Translations under genes and position numbers: made by a program
Source of the DNA: Amedibacterium intestinale
GTDB taxonomy: Bacteria; Bacillota_I; Bacilli_A; Erysipelotrichales; Erysipelotrichaceae
DNA length: 64,000 nucleotides
Assembly (NCBI RefSeq): GCF_010537335.1
Contig: NZ_AP019711.1
Coordinates: 992,001-1,056,000 of the forward strand
Direction of reading: 5' to 3'
In this document: piece after piece, positions 1 to 7,571 of the stretch
Position numbering within the stretch: position 1 is the first letter of the stretch
How the letters are laid out: every line of letters begins with the position of its first letter
The notes under the pieces: generated by a model
Told to the model about the DNA's origin: nothing
Seen by the model: only the letters and a program-made list of their open reading frames with translations
Databases searched by the model: none

Positions 1-692
1 TCTCCATACGTCTTTATCAACACATTCGCAATATCTGCACCATAGCCTTTTTTCAATCCTTCTTGTGCAATTGCCATATTACAAGAAATCTGCCGTTCTA
101 AAACTTCCCTAACATCTTCAATATCCACACTTTCCGCAAACTCATAGATAGATTTCATTTGTAAAAGCTGATAACGTTCGTCATCGCTGCCATACGTTTC
201 TTCCTTCTTAAAAATGATTTCTCCATCTTTTTCAATGTAGACAACGTTCACATGTTCATTTTGTATTTTTACCTTTGCCTCATGCTCTGCATTACGCAAA
301 ACAATCATAATCTGCAAAGCACAGTTCCCCTTCTCATGAAATACACGAATATCCTTTGTTTCTAAAAAAACATCTAGCTCTTTTAACTGTTCCTCATTTA
401 CATGAGATATAACTTCTAAAAGAAGATCGCTGTTTCCTGCTACAACACCTATTGCAGCTGCAGCTTTTAATCCTTTTTTTCCATTCGTATTAGGAACGGT
501 TACACTTTTTACATTTTTAATAATATTCCCACTGGCATGAATCTCTACTTCTTCAACATCTCCAATCAGATGTTTTCTTGCCAATGCAGATGCATATGCA
601 ATCGCAATCGGTTCTGTACATCCCATTGCTAAAACCAATTCCTTCTTTAAAATTTCTACATATGCCTGATAAATAGGATCTTCTTTTCTCAC
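1..692 (-). CDS. UPF0597 / CyuA-like L-cysteine desulfidase (L-serine dehydratase-like), 3' end outside window
   Basis: Partial gene: about 230 codons are visible and the C-terminal half lies beyond the left edge. The hallmark MGCTEP motif is at residues 23-28, followed by a serine-dehydratase-alpha-like region. Family members such as E. coli YhaM/CyuA are about 430 residues and release sulfide, ammonia and pyruvate from L-cysteine, probably with an Fe-S cluster held by cysteines such as the one in MGCTEP. I chose the GTG at 692 because GGGAGGA lies a proper distance upstream. An in-frame ATG at 707 overlaps that site and is a poor start. A serine dehydratase role cannot be excluded from half a protein. 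Confidence 0.8.
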   Translation of the reverse strand, partial: MRKEDPIYQAYVEILKKELVLAMGCTEPIAIAYASALARKHLIGDVEEVEIHASGNIIKNVKSVTVPNTNGKKGLKAAAAIGVVAGNSDLLLEVISHVNEEQLKELDVFLETKDIRVFHEKGNCALQIMIVLRNAEHEAKVKIQNEHVNVVYIEKDGEIIFKKEETYGSDDERYQLLQMKSIYEFAESVDIEDVREVLERQISCNMAIAQEGLKKGYGADIANVLIKTYG

Positions 693-759
693 ACTATTTC
701 CTCCCATACTTCCTGTTTTTTAAGTATATCATATTCTTATACACACAATCTAGCGTTTC

Positions 760-790
760 AAATACAAAAAAAGCCTTTTACAAGACTTCT
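760..790 (-). terminator. Rho-independent terminator of the YitT-family gene
   Basis: Read on the minus strand, AAGTCTT pairs with AAGGCTT across a short loop and is followed by a run of T. It lies directly after the stop codon of the membrane protein gene. Confidence 0.6.
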
Positions 791-792
791 TT

Positions 793-1656
793 TTATTCTA
801 TAGGTTTCTGATAAAAACGCCCTTCCAAATACTCTGTTTTAGTAACATTCACAAAGGAGGTTGGATCAATTTCACGAATGCGGTTGATAAGTGCTTTAGC
901 TCCAGAATTTTCAATTACTGTGTAAAGCATCGTAACATCTTTTCCATAATATGTACCTTGTCCTTCAAAACGAGTAACACCATGATGTGTTGTATTTTGA
1001 ATTTCTTCAATCACGATATCCGGATGTCCTGTAATGATCAATAACGTCAATTTTTTATATCGTGTATGAACTGTATTTACGATTTGTGTTGAACAAAACT
1101 GGAAAATAATAGAGTATAGTGCTTTATCCCATCCAAATAAATAGCCTGCTACAACAAGCATAATTGCATTCATTGCCAGTACATAATTCCATGCGGGCTG
1201 ATTTGTTTTCTGTGAAATGCCCATAGCGATAAAATCAGTTCCGCCACTGCTTGCATTTCCTTTTAAAGCAATTCCTAAGGCACTTCCCTGTAAAATTCCT
1301 CCAAAAACAGTAATCAGCAAGATATCTTCCGTAATATTCATTACTGGAAGGATATCTACAAATATACCTGTTAACACAATCATGATACAAGAATAAATAG
1401 TAAACTTCTTCCCTACGATTTTAAAACCAATATAAGCAGGTATCGCATTTAATAAAATATTCACCAAAGAATAAGAAACTTCTATTCCTGCATAAGTAGA
1501 AAAGCAGCGTTGAATCAATACGGTTAATCCTGTAAAACCACCTGGAAATAATCCTCCAGCATCAATAAAAGTATTAATATTTACAGCACATAAAAACGAT
1601 GCAATTATCACACAAAGCAAAGTAATAAAATCTTTTTTACTTACTTCCATTTTCAT
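793..1656 (-). CDS. YitT family (DUF161/DUF2179) membrane protein
   Basis: A 287-residue protein with about five to six hydrophobic segments in the first 200 residues. A soluble C-terminal DUF2179 domain follows (about residues 205-287, with the run ITGHPDIVIEEI and a glycine-rich GQGTYYGKD). This layout and length are typical of the YitT/YpjC family, whose transport or sensory role is not established. The reading frame runs further upstream, but the ATG at 1656 has AAAGGGG nine bases before it while the ATG at 1665 touches that site, so 1656 is chosen. It is divergent from the asparagine-synthetase-like gene. Confidence 0.85.
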   Translation of the reverse strand: MKMEVSKKDFITLLCVIIASFLCAVNINTFIDAGGLFPGGFTGLTVLIQRCFSTYAGIEVSYSLVNILLNAIPAYIGFKIVGKKFTIYSCIMIVLTGIFVDILPVMNITEDILLITVFGGILQGSALGIALKGNASSGGTDFIAMGISQKTNQPAWNYVLAMNAIMLVVAGYLFGWDKALYSIIFQFCSTQIVNTVHTRYKKLTLLIITGHPDIVIEEIQNTTHHGVTRFEGQGTYYGKDVTMLYTVIENSGAKALINRIREIDPTSFVNVTKTEYLEGRFYQKPIE

Positions 1657-1764
1657 GGATGTCATCCCCTTTAAAATTAACATGCATATTATACTATGTT
1701 TTCTACAGTATGCAAGGAAATTTTTTTTGTCTTTGTCATACACTAAAAAAGAAAGGGTGAGAAA

Positions 1765-3444
1765 ATGAAAGAAATACTCGCAGGTATTGAAAATGATATA
1801 TTTATGAAAGATGCATCTTTTATCATATATCAAAATGAAGAGTACCAAATCGTCATTGATGGAGAGATATACAATGAAGATGAATTATTTGCCGAATTAA
1901 AAGATATTTATCCAATGCATAACACAACAGAAGAACTTGTGTTTTATGCATGGAAACATTGGGGCATGCAGTTTAGCAACCATTTAGAAGGAGCCTATAC
2001 GTTTCTGATAGGCAATAAAGAACAATTGCTTGTTGTAAAAGATCCTTTAGGACTTCGTCCTATATATTACTGTGAAAATAATGGAAACTGGTATGTAAGC
2101 AACTCCATCAAAACATTATTGAACAAGAGTGAAAAAAAAGCCGTACTTGCAAAAGAAGGAATTTTAGAACTGTTTAGTTTTGGTCCTGGTATAAGTGAAG
2201 ATAAAACTTTACTGAAAGGTATTTTCACAGTCCCTATGGGATCTTATCTTGAAATTAAACATCATACAGCAAATATCTATAAATACTATGAACTGCCTGT
2301 CTATGAACATAAAGATAACGTAGAAGAAACTGCCAAGCATGTTAAAGATCTGCTTCTTCATTCTGTAAATCAACAAAAGCAAGGATGTAAAAGCAGCTTT
2401 TTATCAGGAGGACTAGATAGTTCCATCTTAACAGCTCTTTGTGCACAAAAGGATTGGAATACCTATTCTTTAGACTATGAAGGAAATAAAGAAAACTTCC
2501 ACTCTAATATGTATCAGGTATCTATGGATACCGATTATATAAATATGATGAAAGACAAATACCCTTTGGTTCATCACCATGATCTTATGATTACCCAAAA
2601 AGAACTTGCTTCTTTACTGGAAGAAGCCATGCTGGCAAGAGAGATGCCAGGTATGGCGGATGTAGATTCTTCCCTATTATGGTTATGTAAACAGGTAAAA
2701 CAGCAGGAAGATGTCATTATAAGCGGAGAATGCAGTGATGAAATTTTTGGAGGTTATCCATGGTTTTATCGTGAAGAATTAAAAGATTTAGATACCTTCC
2801 CTTGGCTTCGTTCTACAAAAGAGCGTATTTCTCTGTTAAATAAAAAATATCAAACTTTAGAATTTGAAGAATATATTAAGAAGCAATATAATAATACGTT
2901 AAAAGATATACAGTATCTGGACAGTGATACCCAAGAAGATAAACTTGCCAGAAAGCATACATTGCTTTGCCTTCACTGGTTTATGCAGACATTAGTTGTG
3001 CGTCAGGTATGTGAAGGAAGATGGGCAGGTGTAAACATTCGTGCTCCATTTGCCAATGTACGCCTATTAGAATATGTATATAATATTCCTTGGAAAATGA
3101 AATTTTTAAATGATGAAGAAAAAGGAATTTTAAGAAAGGCATTCGCTGATATTCTTCCAAAAGAAGTATGTGAACGAAAGAAAAATCCATTTCCTAAAAC
3201 CCATAATCCTATCTATGCACAAATTGTATCCGATATAGTAAAAGATACACTGAAAGATAAAAACAGTCCTTTGCATAAGCTGTTTGATGATAAAAAACTG
3301 GATGAACTCATCCAGTCAAAAGGGGAATCTTTCCAGCTTCCATGGTATGGACAGTTAATGAGCGGTCCACAGCTCCTTGCTTATTTATACCAGATTCATT
3401 GCTGGATAAAAGATTTTGATATTGAAATTGAAGAAAGCATTTAA
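1765..3444 (+). CDS. Asparagine synthetase-like protein with incomplete glutaminase domain
   Basis: 559 residues. The synthetase half is well kept: the ATP-pyrophosphatase loop SGGLDSS is near residues 214-220 and SGECSDEIFGGYP near 319-331. The N-terminal half matches the class II glutaminase fold (DGEIYNEDEL, RPIYY), but the protein starts about 50-60 residues late. It lacks the Met-Cys-Gly start whose cysteine attacks glutamine, and the usual RGPD segment is not seen. The frame is open upstream for a short way but encodes no MCG. The likely outcome is an ammonia-dependent or non-canonical enzyme. The start follows GAAAGGGTGAG. Confidence 0.8.
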   Translation: MKEILAGIENDIFMKDASFIIYQNEEYQIVIDGEIYNEDELFAELKDIYPMHNTTEELVFYAWKHWGMQFSNHLEGAYTFLIGNKEQLLVVKDPLGLRPIYYCENNGNWYVSNSIKTLLNKSEKKAVLAKEGILELFSFGPGISEDKTLLKGIFTVPMGSYLEIKHHTANIYKYYELPVYEHKDNVEETAKHVKDLLLHSVNQQKQGCKSSFLSGGLDSSILTALCAQKDWNTYSLDYEGNKENFHSNMYQVSMDTDYINMMKDKYPLVHHHDLMITQKELASLLEEAMLAREMPGMADVDSSLLWLCKQVKQQEDVIISGECSDEIFGGYPWFYREELKDLDTFPWLRSTKERISLLNKKYQTLEFEEYIKKQYNNTLKDIQYLDSDTQEDKLARKHTLLCLHWFMQTLVVRQVCEGRWAGVNIRAPFANVRLLEYVYNIPWKMKFLNDEEKGILRKAFADILPKEVCERKKNPFPKTHNPIYAQIVSDIVKDTLKDKNSPLHKLFDDKKLDELIQSKGESFQLPWYGQLMSGPQLLAYLYQIHCWIKDFDIEIEESI

Positions 3445-3462
3445 TCCATGCTTTCTTCTTTT
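3433..3462 (+). terminator. Terminator overlapping the asparagine-synthetase-like stop codon
   Basis: GAAAGCAT pairs with ATGCTTTC around the stop codon, followed by a T-rich run. It also covers the 3' end of the convergent rmuC gene, whose stop overlaps by four bases. Confidence 0.7.
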
Positions 3463-4532
3463 TTTTCTAATTGAACAGATTCTATTTCATGAAAACGATT
3501 AACGAGTTTTCCTGCTGTTATCTGCAACAAACGCATATCTTCATAACAGCGTTCAAAATCACTGCATACATTCTGATAGCGTTTTTCAAATCGTTGAAAT
3601 TCCTGCTGCAGTTTTCCTAATTCCTTCTGCATAGCTGCCATATTTTCATTTCTTTCAACCCCTAAATAAATCGCTTTGATTGCGGTAATATATGCCATTA
3701 AAGTTGTTGGGGAAACAAGATATACTTTCTTTTCATAAGACTCTTTCACAACCTCATCACAGGCAGCATATATATAAGAAAATATTGCTTCTGCAGGAAG
3801 AAACATATAAGCAAATTCTGCTGTTTCCTGTGGAACGATATATTTTTTCTGAATTGTCTGTATATGTTTTTTTACATCAGAAACAAATAAAGCATGATAT
3901 TTTTTACGCTCTTCTTTACTGGAAGCAGACATTAAACGATTATAATTTTCTAAAGGAAATTTCGAATCAATGCATATCATTCCAAGAGGTTCCTTTCCAA
4001 ATATAACTGCATCTGCAATGAAACCATTGCTTAAACGATATTGTTTTGCATATTGCTTCTCATTGCTGCCCATAGCATTTTCTAAAAGATGATACAATTC
4101 AACTTCTCCAAAAATTCCTCTTGTTTTTTTATCTGTTAAGACATTTTGAATACTGGAAATGGACATAGATAATTCCTTTAAATTTTTTTGTCCTTCATCC
4201 AGTTTTCCTACCTGTTTTAAAACTTCCCCAAATACACGAGTTGTGGTTTCATAACTTTGCTGCATTGAAGAGTGCATATTCTTTTCCATTGTATAAATCT
4301 GCTTTGCCGCCGCATCCTGCATAACCCCCATATCCTGACGAAGCATATTTTGCATAGAAGATAATTCTGCCTTCATTTGCTGCTGAAGAGCAAATAAAAG
4401 ATCCTGCTGACGCTTTTCACTTTCTAACAATTCCTTTTTCATAGAGGGTTTGTTTTGTATACGAAAGAAAAAAACAACAATTACAACAAGCATAATAACG
4501 AAAATACACAACATAAATACTACATATTCCAT
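3441..4532 (-). CDS. rmuC: DNA recombination protein RmuC family
   Basis: 363 residues: one N-terminal membrane segment (about 4-24), a long coiled-coil (about 30-125), then the RmuC nuclease-like core with GIFGEVELYHLLENAM, the run CIDSKFPLENY and FLPAEAIFSYIYA. In the family this is a membrane-tethered protein with a PD-(D/E)XK-like fold thought to limit inversions at short repeats. Length and domain order are usual. It is convergent with the preceding gene, the two stops overlapping. Confidence 0.88.
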   Translation of the reverse strand: MEYVVFMLCIFVIMLVVIVVFFFRIQNKPSMKKELLESEKRQQDLLFALQQQMKAELSSMQNMLRQDMGVMQDAAAKQIYTMEKNMHSSMQQSYETTTRVFGEVLKQVGKLDEGQKNLKELSMSISSIQNVLTDKKTRGIFGEVELYHLLENAMGSNEKQYAKQYRLSNGFIADAVIFGKEPLGMICIDSKFPLENYNRLMSASSKEERKKYHALFVSDVKKHIQTIQKKYIVPQETAEFAYMFLPAEAIFSYIYAACDEVVKESYEKKVYLVSPTTLMAYITAIKAIYLGVERNENMAAMQKELGKLQQEFQRFEKRYQNVCSDFERCYEDMRLLQITAGKLVNRFHEIESVQLEKKEESMD

Positions 4533-4565
4533 AAAATCACCTAGTAATCATTATAACAGAAACAA

Positions 4566-4979
4566 TCAGGTATATGCATAAAGATATTCCATATATTTTT
4601 CACATAACAACATCGAACGCTTTACACAATGCATACTCGTATCTACTTTTATCTTTTCTCCGTTTAAAAATTCAAATACGATTTGCTTATCTTCCTCTGT
4701 ATAGGAAAAAACACCGCGGTAATTGATCCAGACATTTTCCTTGCTGGATAATGCCTTGCATGGAAACATCAAATCTTTTGTCGCTTCACTGATTAAAACC
4801 GGTACTCTTTGATGAGAGTGTAAAATATATCTGGAAGCTTCCAATCTTCCTCTTAACGTACTTCCATGCTGCAGGCACCATGTTTCCAGGAAATGTATAC
4901 TCCCCTGCTTCCAGAAAACAACATGATCTTCCCGCAGGATCTTTCCTTCATCTCTTTGATCCAAAATCGCATAAATCAT
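4566..4979 (-). CDS. comK: ComK-family competence transcription factor homologue
   Basis: 137 residues. The central pattern GSTLRGRLEASRYIL, then VPVLISEATKDLMFPC and ENVWINYRGV, reproduces the ComK layout (glycine/arginine-rich stretch, hydrophobic Pro-Ile segment, FP-T, and a W-I-x-x-x-x-V motif). ComK is a minor-groove DNA-binding activator of DNA-uptake genes. The frame extends 16 codons further, but AGAGGTG stands just before the ATG at 4979, so that start is used. No comS-like or mec gene is visible nearby. The family call rests on motif memory, not on a search. Confidence 0.72.
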   Translation of the reverse strand: MIYAILDQRDEGKILREDHVVFWKQGSIHFLETWCLQHGSTLRGRLEASRYILHSHQRVPVLISEATKDLMFPCKALSSKENVWINYRGVFSYTEEDKQIVFEFLNGEKIKVDTSMHCVKRSMLLCEKYMEYLYAYT

Positions 4980-5052
4980 AATTTCACCTCTATACGATTT
5001 TTTCATAAAACCTCTAAAAAAAGACAAATATGAAAGAAATTCAATAGCAAAT

Positions 5053-5077
5053 AAAAAAGGATGTGTATTTCACATCC
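5053..5077 (-). terminator. Terminator of the RidA-family gene
   Basis: On the minus strand GGATGTG pairs with CACATCC around a five-base loop, followed by six T, directly after the stop codon. Confidence 0.85.
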
Positions 5078-5079
5078 AA

Positions 5080-5547
5080 TTAGCAGCATCCTCCATCGCA
5101 TCCGCCGCCACAGCTTGAGCATCCACCCTGCTGTGCAGCCATCTGCTGTTCGTATACTAAAGTATCAATAACGATACATTCAATTTCTACTTTTACATCT
5201 TTAGGTAAGCGTGCAATCTGTACACAGCTTCTTGCTGGATATGGTTCTTCAAGGTAAGATCCGTATACTTCATTCAAACGGTCAAATTCACTTAAATCAC
5301 TCATAAAAATTGTTGTTTTTACGATGTGACGATAATCAAGTCCCATTTCTTCTAATACAACTTTAATATTTTTCATTACCTGGTGTGTCTGTTCTTCAAT
5401 AGTTGTTCCTTCAATTTCACCAGTTTCTGGATTTAAAGGAATTTGTCCAGATAAATAAACGAAATCTCCTAATTTTACTGCTGGAGAGTAAGGTCCTAAA
5501 GCTTTAGGAGCTTTTTCAGGTTTAATTGCTTTTAAAAATACGTTCAT
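5080..5547 (-). CDS. RidA family enamine/imine deaminase with cysteine-rich C-terminal tail
   Basis: 155 residues. Residues 1-130 are a normal RidA/YjgF domain: GPYSPAVKLGDFVYLSGQIP, then the active-site arginine in RSCVQIARLP, then VEIECIV. RidA hydrolyses reactive 2-aminoacrylate-type enamines produced by PLP enzymes. Family members usually end near residue 125-130. Here about 25 residues follow, finishing with five cysteines among glycines (residues 143, 146, 150, 154, 155), which looks like a metal- or thiol-reactive tail. AGGAGG precedes the ATG. It is a single gene with its own terminator. Confidence 0.92.
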   Translation of the reverse strand: MNVFLKAIKPEKAPKALGPYSPAVKLGDFVYLSGQIPLNPETGEIEGTTIEEQTHQVMKNIKVVLEEMGLDYRHIVKTTIFMSDLSEFDRLNEVYGSYLEEPYPARSCVQIARLPKDVKVEIECIVIDTLVYEQQMAAQQGGCSSCGGGCDGGCC

Positions 5548-5690
5548 GTTGTAACCTCCTATGTGTTTGCAGATTTATTATATCTTAATTATCAAAAATT
5601 TCAATTCAAAAGCATTCGATAAAGTTAAATCTTTCCATATTGTATAATTCCAAATTCCCATCACACAATAGTATCAGGAGGTAAGTAAAA

Positions 5691-5933
5691 ATGAAAAAAG
5701 AAAAAAATTCTAAAACACGTTTTGTAGCTGCTCGTAAAAACAGTGATGGTACTTTAAGTGAATTTAAGGATAACCATGGGAAAACCTATGATTATGAACA
5801 GGCATTAGAAGCTGTTGAACAAGGTTTGATTGAAAATGCACAGCCATTTACAGGCAGAGATGGTGCAAGACACATTCGTGGTGTCAATGACGGAAGCAAA
5901 TCATCAAACTTAAAAAATCTAAAAGATTTCTAG
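5691..5933 (+). CDS. DUF3892 small protein
   Basis: 80 residues matching the DUF3892 pattern: VAARKNSDGTL, a DNHGKTYDYEQAL segment, GLIENAQPFTGRDGARHIRG and an N-L-x-x-L-x-x-F end. The family is found in Firmicutes and has no known function. The gene has an AGGAGG site and a strong terminator, so it is transcribed alone. It is rich in charged residues, with no membrane segment or signal peptide. Confidence 0.8.
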   Translation: MKKEKNSKTRFVAARKNSDGTLSEFKDNHGKTYDYEQALEAVEQGLIENAQPFTGRDGARHIRGVNDGSKSSNLKNLKDF

Positions 5934-5935
5934 AA

Positions 5936-5957
5936 AAAGCCGCAATCAAGCGGCTTT
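5936..5957 (+). terminator. Terminator between the DUF3892 gene and the convergent membrane protein gene
   Basis: AAAGCCGC pairs perfectly with GCGGCTTT around a six-base loop. The T tract is short (TTTCTTTG), and the hairpin can serve both strands. Confidence 0.75.
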
Positions 5958-6473
5958 CTTTGTTATTTGATGAACTTTTTTCTTTATATGATATAGAAGC
6001 AGCAATATAATTATCGTATTGATCAATACTAAAATTACCCCTACTCCTTTAATATAAAACATTCCTTCTTCTAAGCTTGCAGATTGAAGCCCTGTATATA
6101 TACAAAACAAACATCCAACAGTTTCAATCACAAACAAGAAAAGACACCATGTTGTCTGTTTCTTTTCACAAAGCAATGGCCACGCCGCAATAAAAAGTGC
6201 AGCTACCATAACTTCATACCACTGTACTTCTTTTAATACCACATATAAAATATTTGTAAAAGATACCTGACTCATGGAAATAAAATCCATGGATACTCTG
6301 GATAAATATGTCATATGCAATAGTTTTCCATTTAATAAAGTATACAAAGAATCATAATCATCTAAGGTATACAGCGATATTCCCACAACAACATAAAGAA
6401 GTAGAAAGAATACCCATACAGCCAAACATAGAATTAAAAAGCGGGAATATGCATCATCTTTTTTCTTTATCAT
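5946..6473 (-). CDS. Four-helix membrane protein of unknown function
   Basis: 175 residues with four hydrophobic segments (about 11-34, 85-105, 110-130, 140-163) and a lysine-rich end, so probably an integral membrane protein with both ends inside. No family recognised. Its start codon overlaps the stop of trmL by four bases (ATGA type), placing it last in a radical SAM-rdgB-trmL operon. No catalytic motif is visible. Confidence 0.7.
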   Translation of the reverse strand: MIKKKDDAYSRFLILCLAVWVFFLLLYVVVGISLYTLDDYDSLYTLLNGKLLHMTYLSRVSMDFISMSQVSFTNILYVVLKEVQWYEVMVAALFIAAWPLLCEKKQTTWCLFLFVIETVGCLFCIYTGLQSASLEEGMFYIKGVGVILVLINTIIILLLLYHIKKKVHQITKKAA

Positions 6474-6982
6474 TCAACTTCCAGCCAATCTTCTCCCTTG
6501 ATTACCTCAACTCCACTTAAGCCAGGATAATCAAGCTGACGTAAAACTTCATAAACAATAATAGCTGCACAGTTAGATAGATTTAAACTTCTGGCATTTG
6601 CTACCATTGGAAGACGCATACAGTGATTCAAATGTTTTGATAAAATAGTTTTTGGAATACCTGTACTTTCTTTTCCCAAAATCAAGTAAATATCTCCTTC
6701 ACATTTTGTAAAGTCAAACTGACTTGGTGCTTTTTTCCCATAACGTGTCATAAAATAATAGTTCTCACTTGGATTTCTAGAAGTAAAATCTTCCCAGTTT
6801 TCATAAATGGTGTAATCCAAGTCTTTTACATAATCCATCCCTGCTCTACGTAAATGTGCCTCATCTAATGAAAATCCTAAAGGTTTGATCAAATGCATCT
6901 TCGTATTGCTTGCCATGCAGGTACGCATCATATTTCCTGTATTTTGAGGAATTTCCGGTTCAAATAAAACTAAATGCAACAT
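6470..6982 (-). CDS. trmL: tRNA (cytidine/uridine-34 2'-O)-methyltransferase TrmL
   Basis: 170 residues, the usual length for this SPOUT enzyme, which methylates the ribose of the wobble base in tRNA-Leu. Visible signatures are LFEPEIPQNTGNMMRTC at the N-terminus, LILGKESTGIP (the knot loop that binds AdoMet), and RLPMVANARSLNLSNCAAI near the C-terminus. It starts one base after the stop of rdgB, so translation is probably coupled. Confidence 0.93.
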   Translation of the reverse strand: MLHLVLFEPEIPQNTGNMMRTCMASNTKMHLIKPLGFSLDEAHLRRAGMDYVKDLDYTIYENWEDFTSRNPSENYYFMTRYGKKAPSQFDFTKCEGDIYLILGKESTGIPKTILSKHLNHCMRLPMVANARSLNLSNCAAIIVYEVLRQLDYPGLSGVEVIKGEDWLEVE

Positions 6983-6983
6983 A

Positions 6984-7571
6984 TTAATCCTCCTCTGCCA
7001 GATATTCTAATAACATCTGTAACGCTCTTCCTCTGTGACTTACCGCATTTTTCTTATCTTCACTTACATTCGCCAATGTTGTATTGTATGGAGGATAGAA
7101 AAAGATAGGGTCATAACCAAAACCTTTTTCTCCTTGGATTTGTGTTGCCACTTCCCCTTCTACTACTCCACGAAATACCTGTTCTTCTCCATTCGCACGG
7201 ATATAGGCAATTGCACAAACAAACTGACATCCACGATCTGCTTTTCCAGCACATTGTTCAATGATATAAGCATTTTTAATATCGTATGAAGTATCTCGTC
7301 CCATAAAACGAGCAGAATGAATACCCGGTTCTCCATTCATCGCATTCACCATCAAACCACTATCATCTGCCACCACTTCAATATGTAATTTTTCATGAAT
7401 AGCTCTAGCTTTGATCAAGGCATTTTCTTCAAATGTCGTTCCGTTTTCTTCAATATCAATTTCTTCATCTAAATCCAGCAAACTTTTTACCTGGTAGCCT
7501 AAAGGTTTTAACATCTGTTTAAATTCTTCAACTTTATGCGCATTGCTTGTCGCAATCATAATTTCTTTCAT
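6984..7571 (-). CDS. rdgB: Non-canonical purine NTP pyrophosphatase (RdgB/HAM1)
   Basis: 195 residues. Motifs: IATSNAHKVEEF at the N-terminus, VADDSGLMVNAMNGEPGIHSARF in the middle, and GEKGFGYDPIFFYP followed by SHRGRAL. The enzyme removes ITP, dITP and XTP from the nucleotide pool by releasing pyrophosphate. Its ATG overlaps the TGA of the upstream radical SAM gene (ATGA), which indicates one operon. Confidence 0.95.
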   Translation of the reverse strand: MKEIMIATSNAHKVEEFKQMLKPLGYQVKSLLDLDEEIDIEENGTTFEENALIKARAIHEKLHIEVVADDSGLMVNAMNGEPGIHSARFMGRDTSYDIKNAYIIEQCAGKADRGCQFVCAIAYIRANGEEQVFRGVVEGEVATQIQGEKGFGYDPIFFYPPYNTTLANVSEDKKNAVSHRGRALQMLLEYLAEED

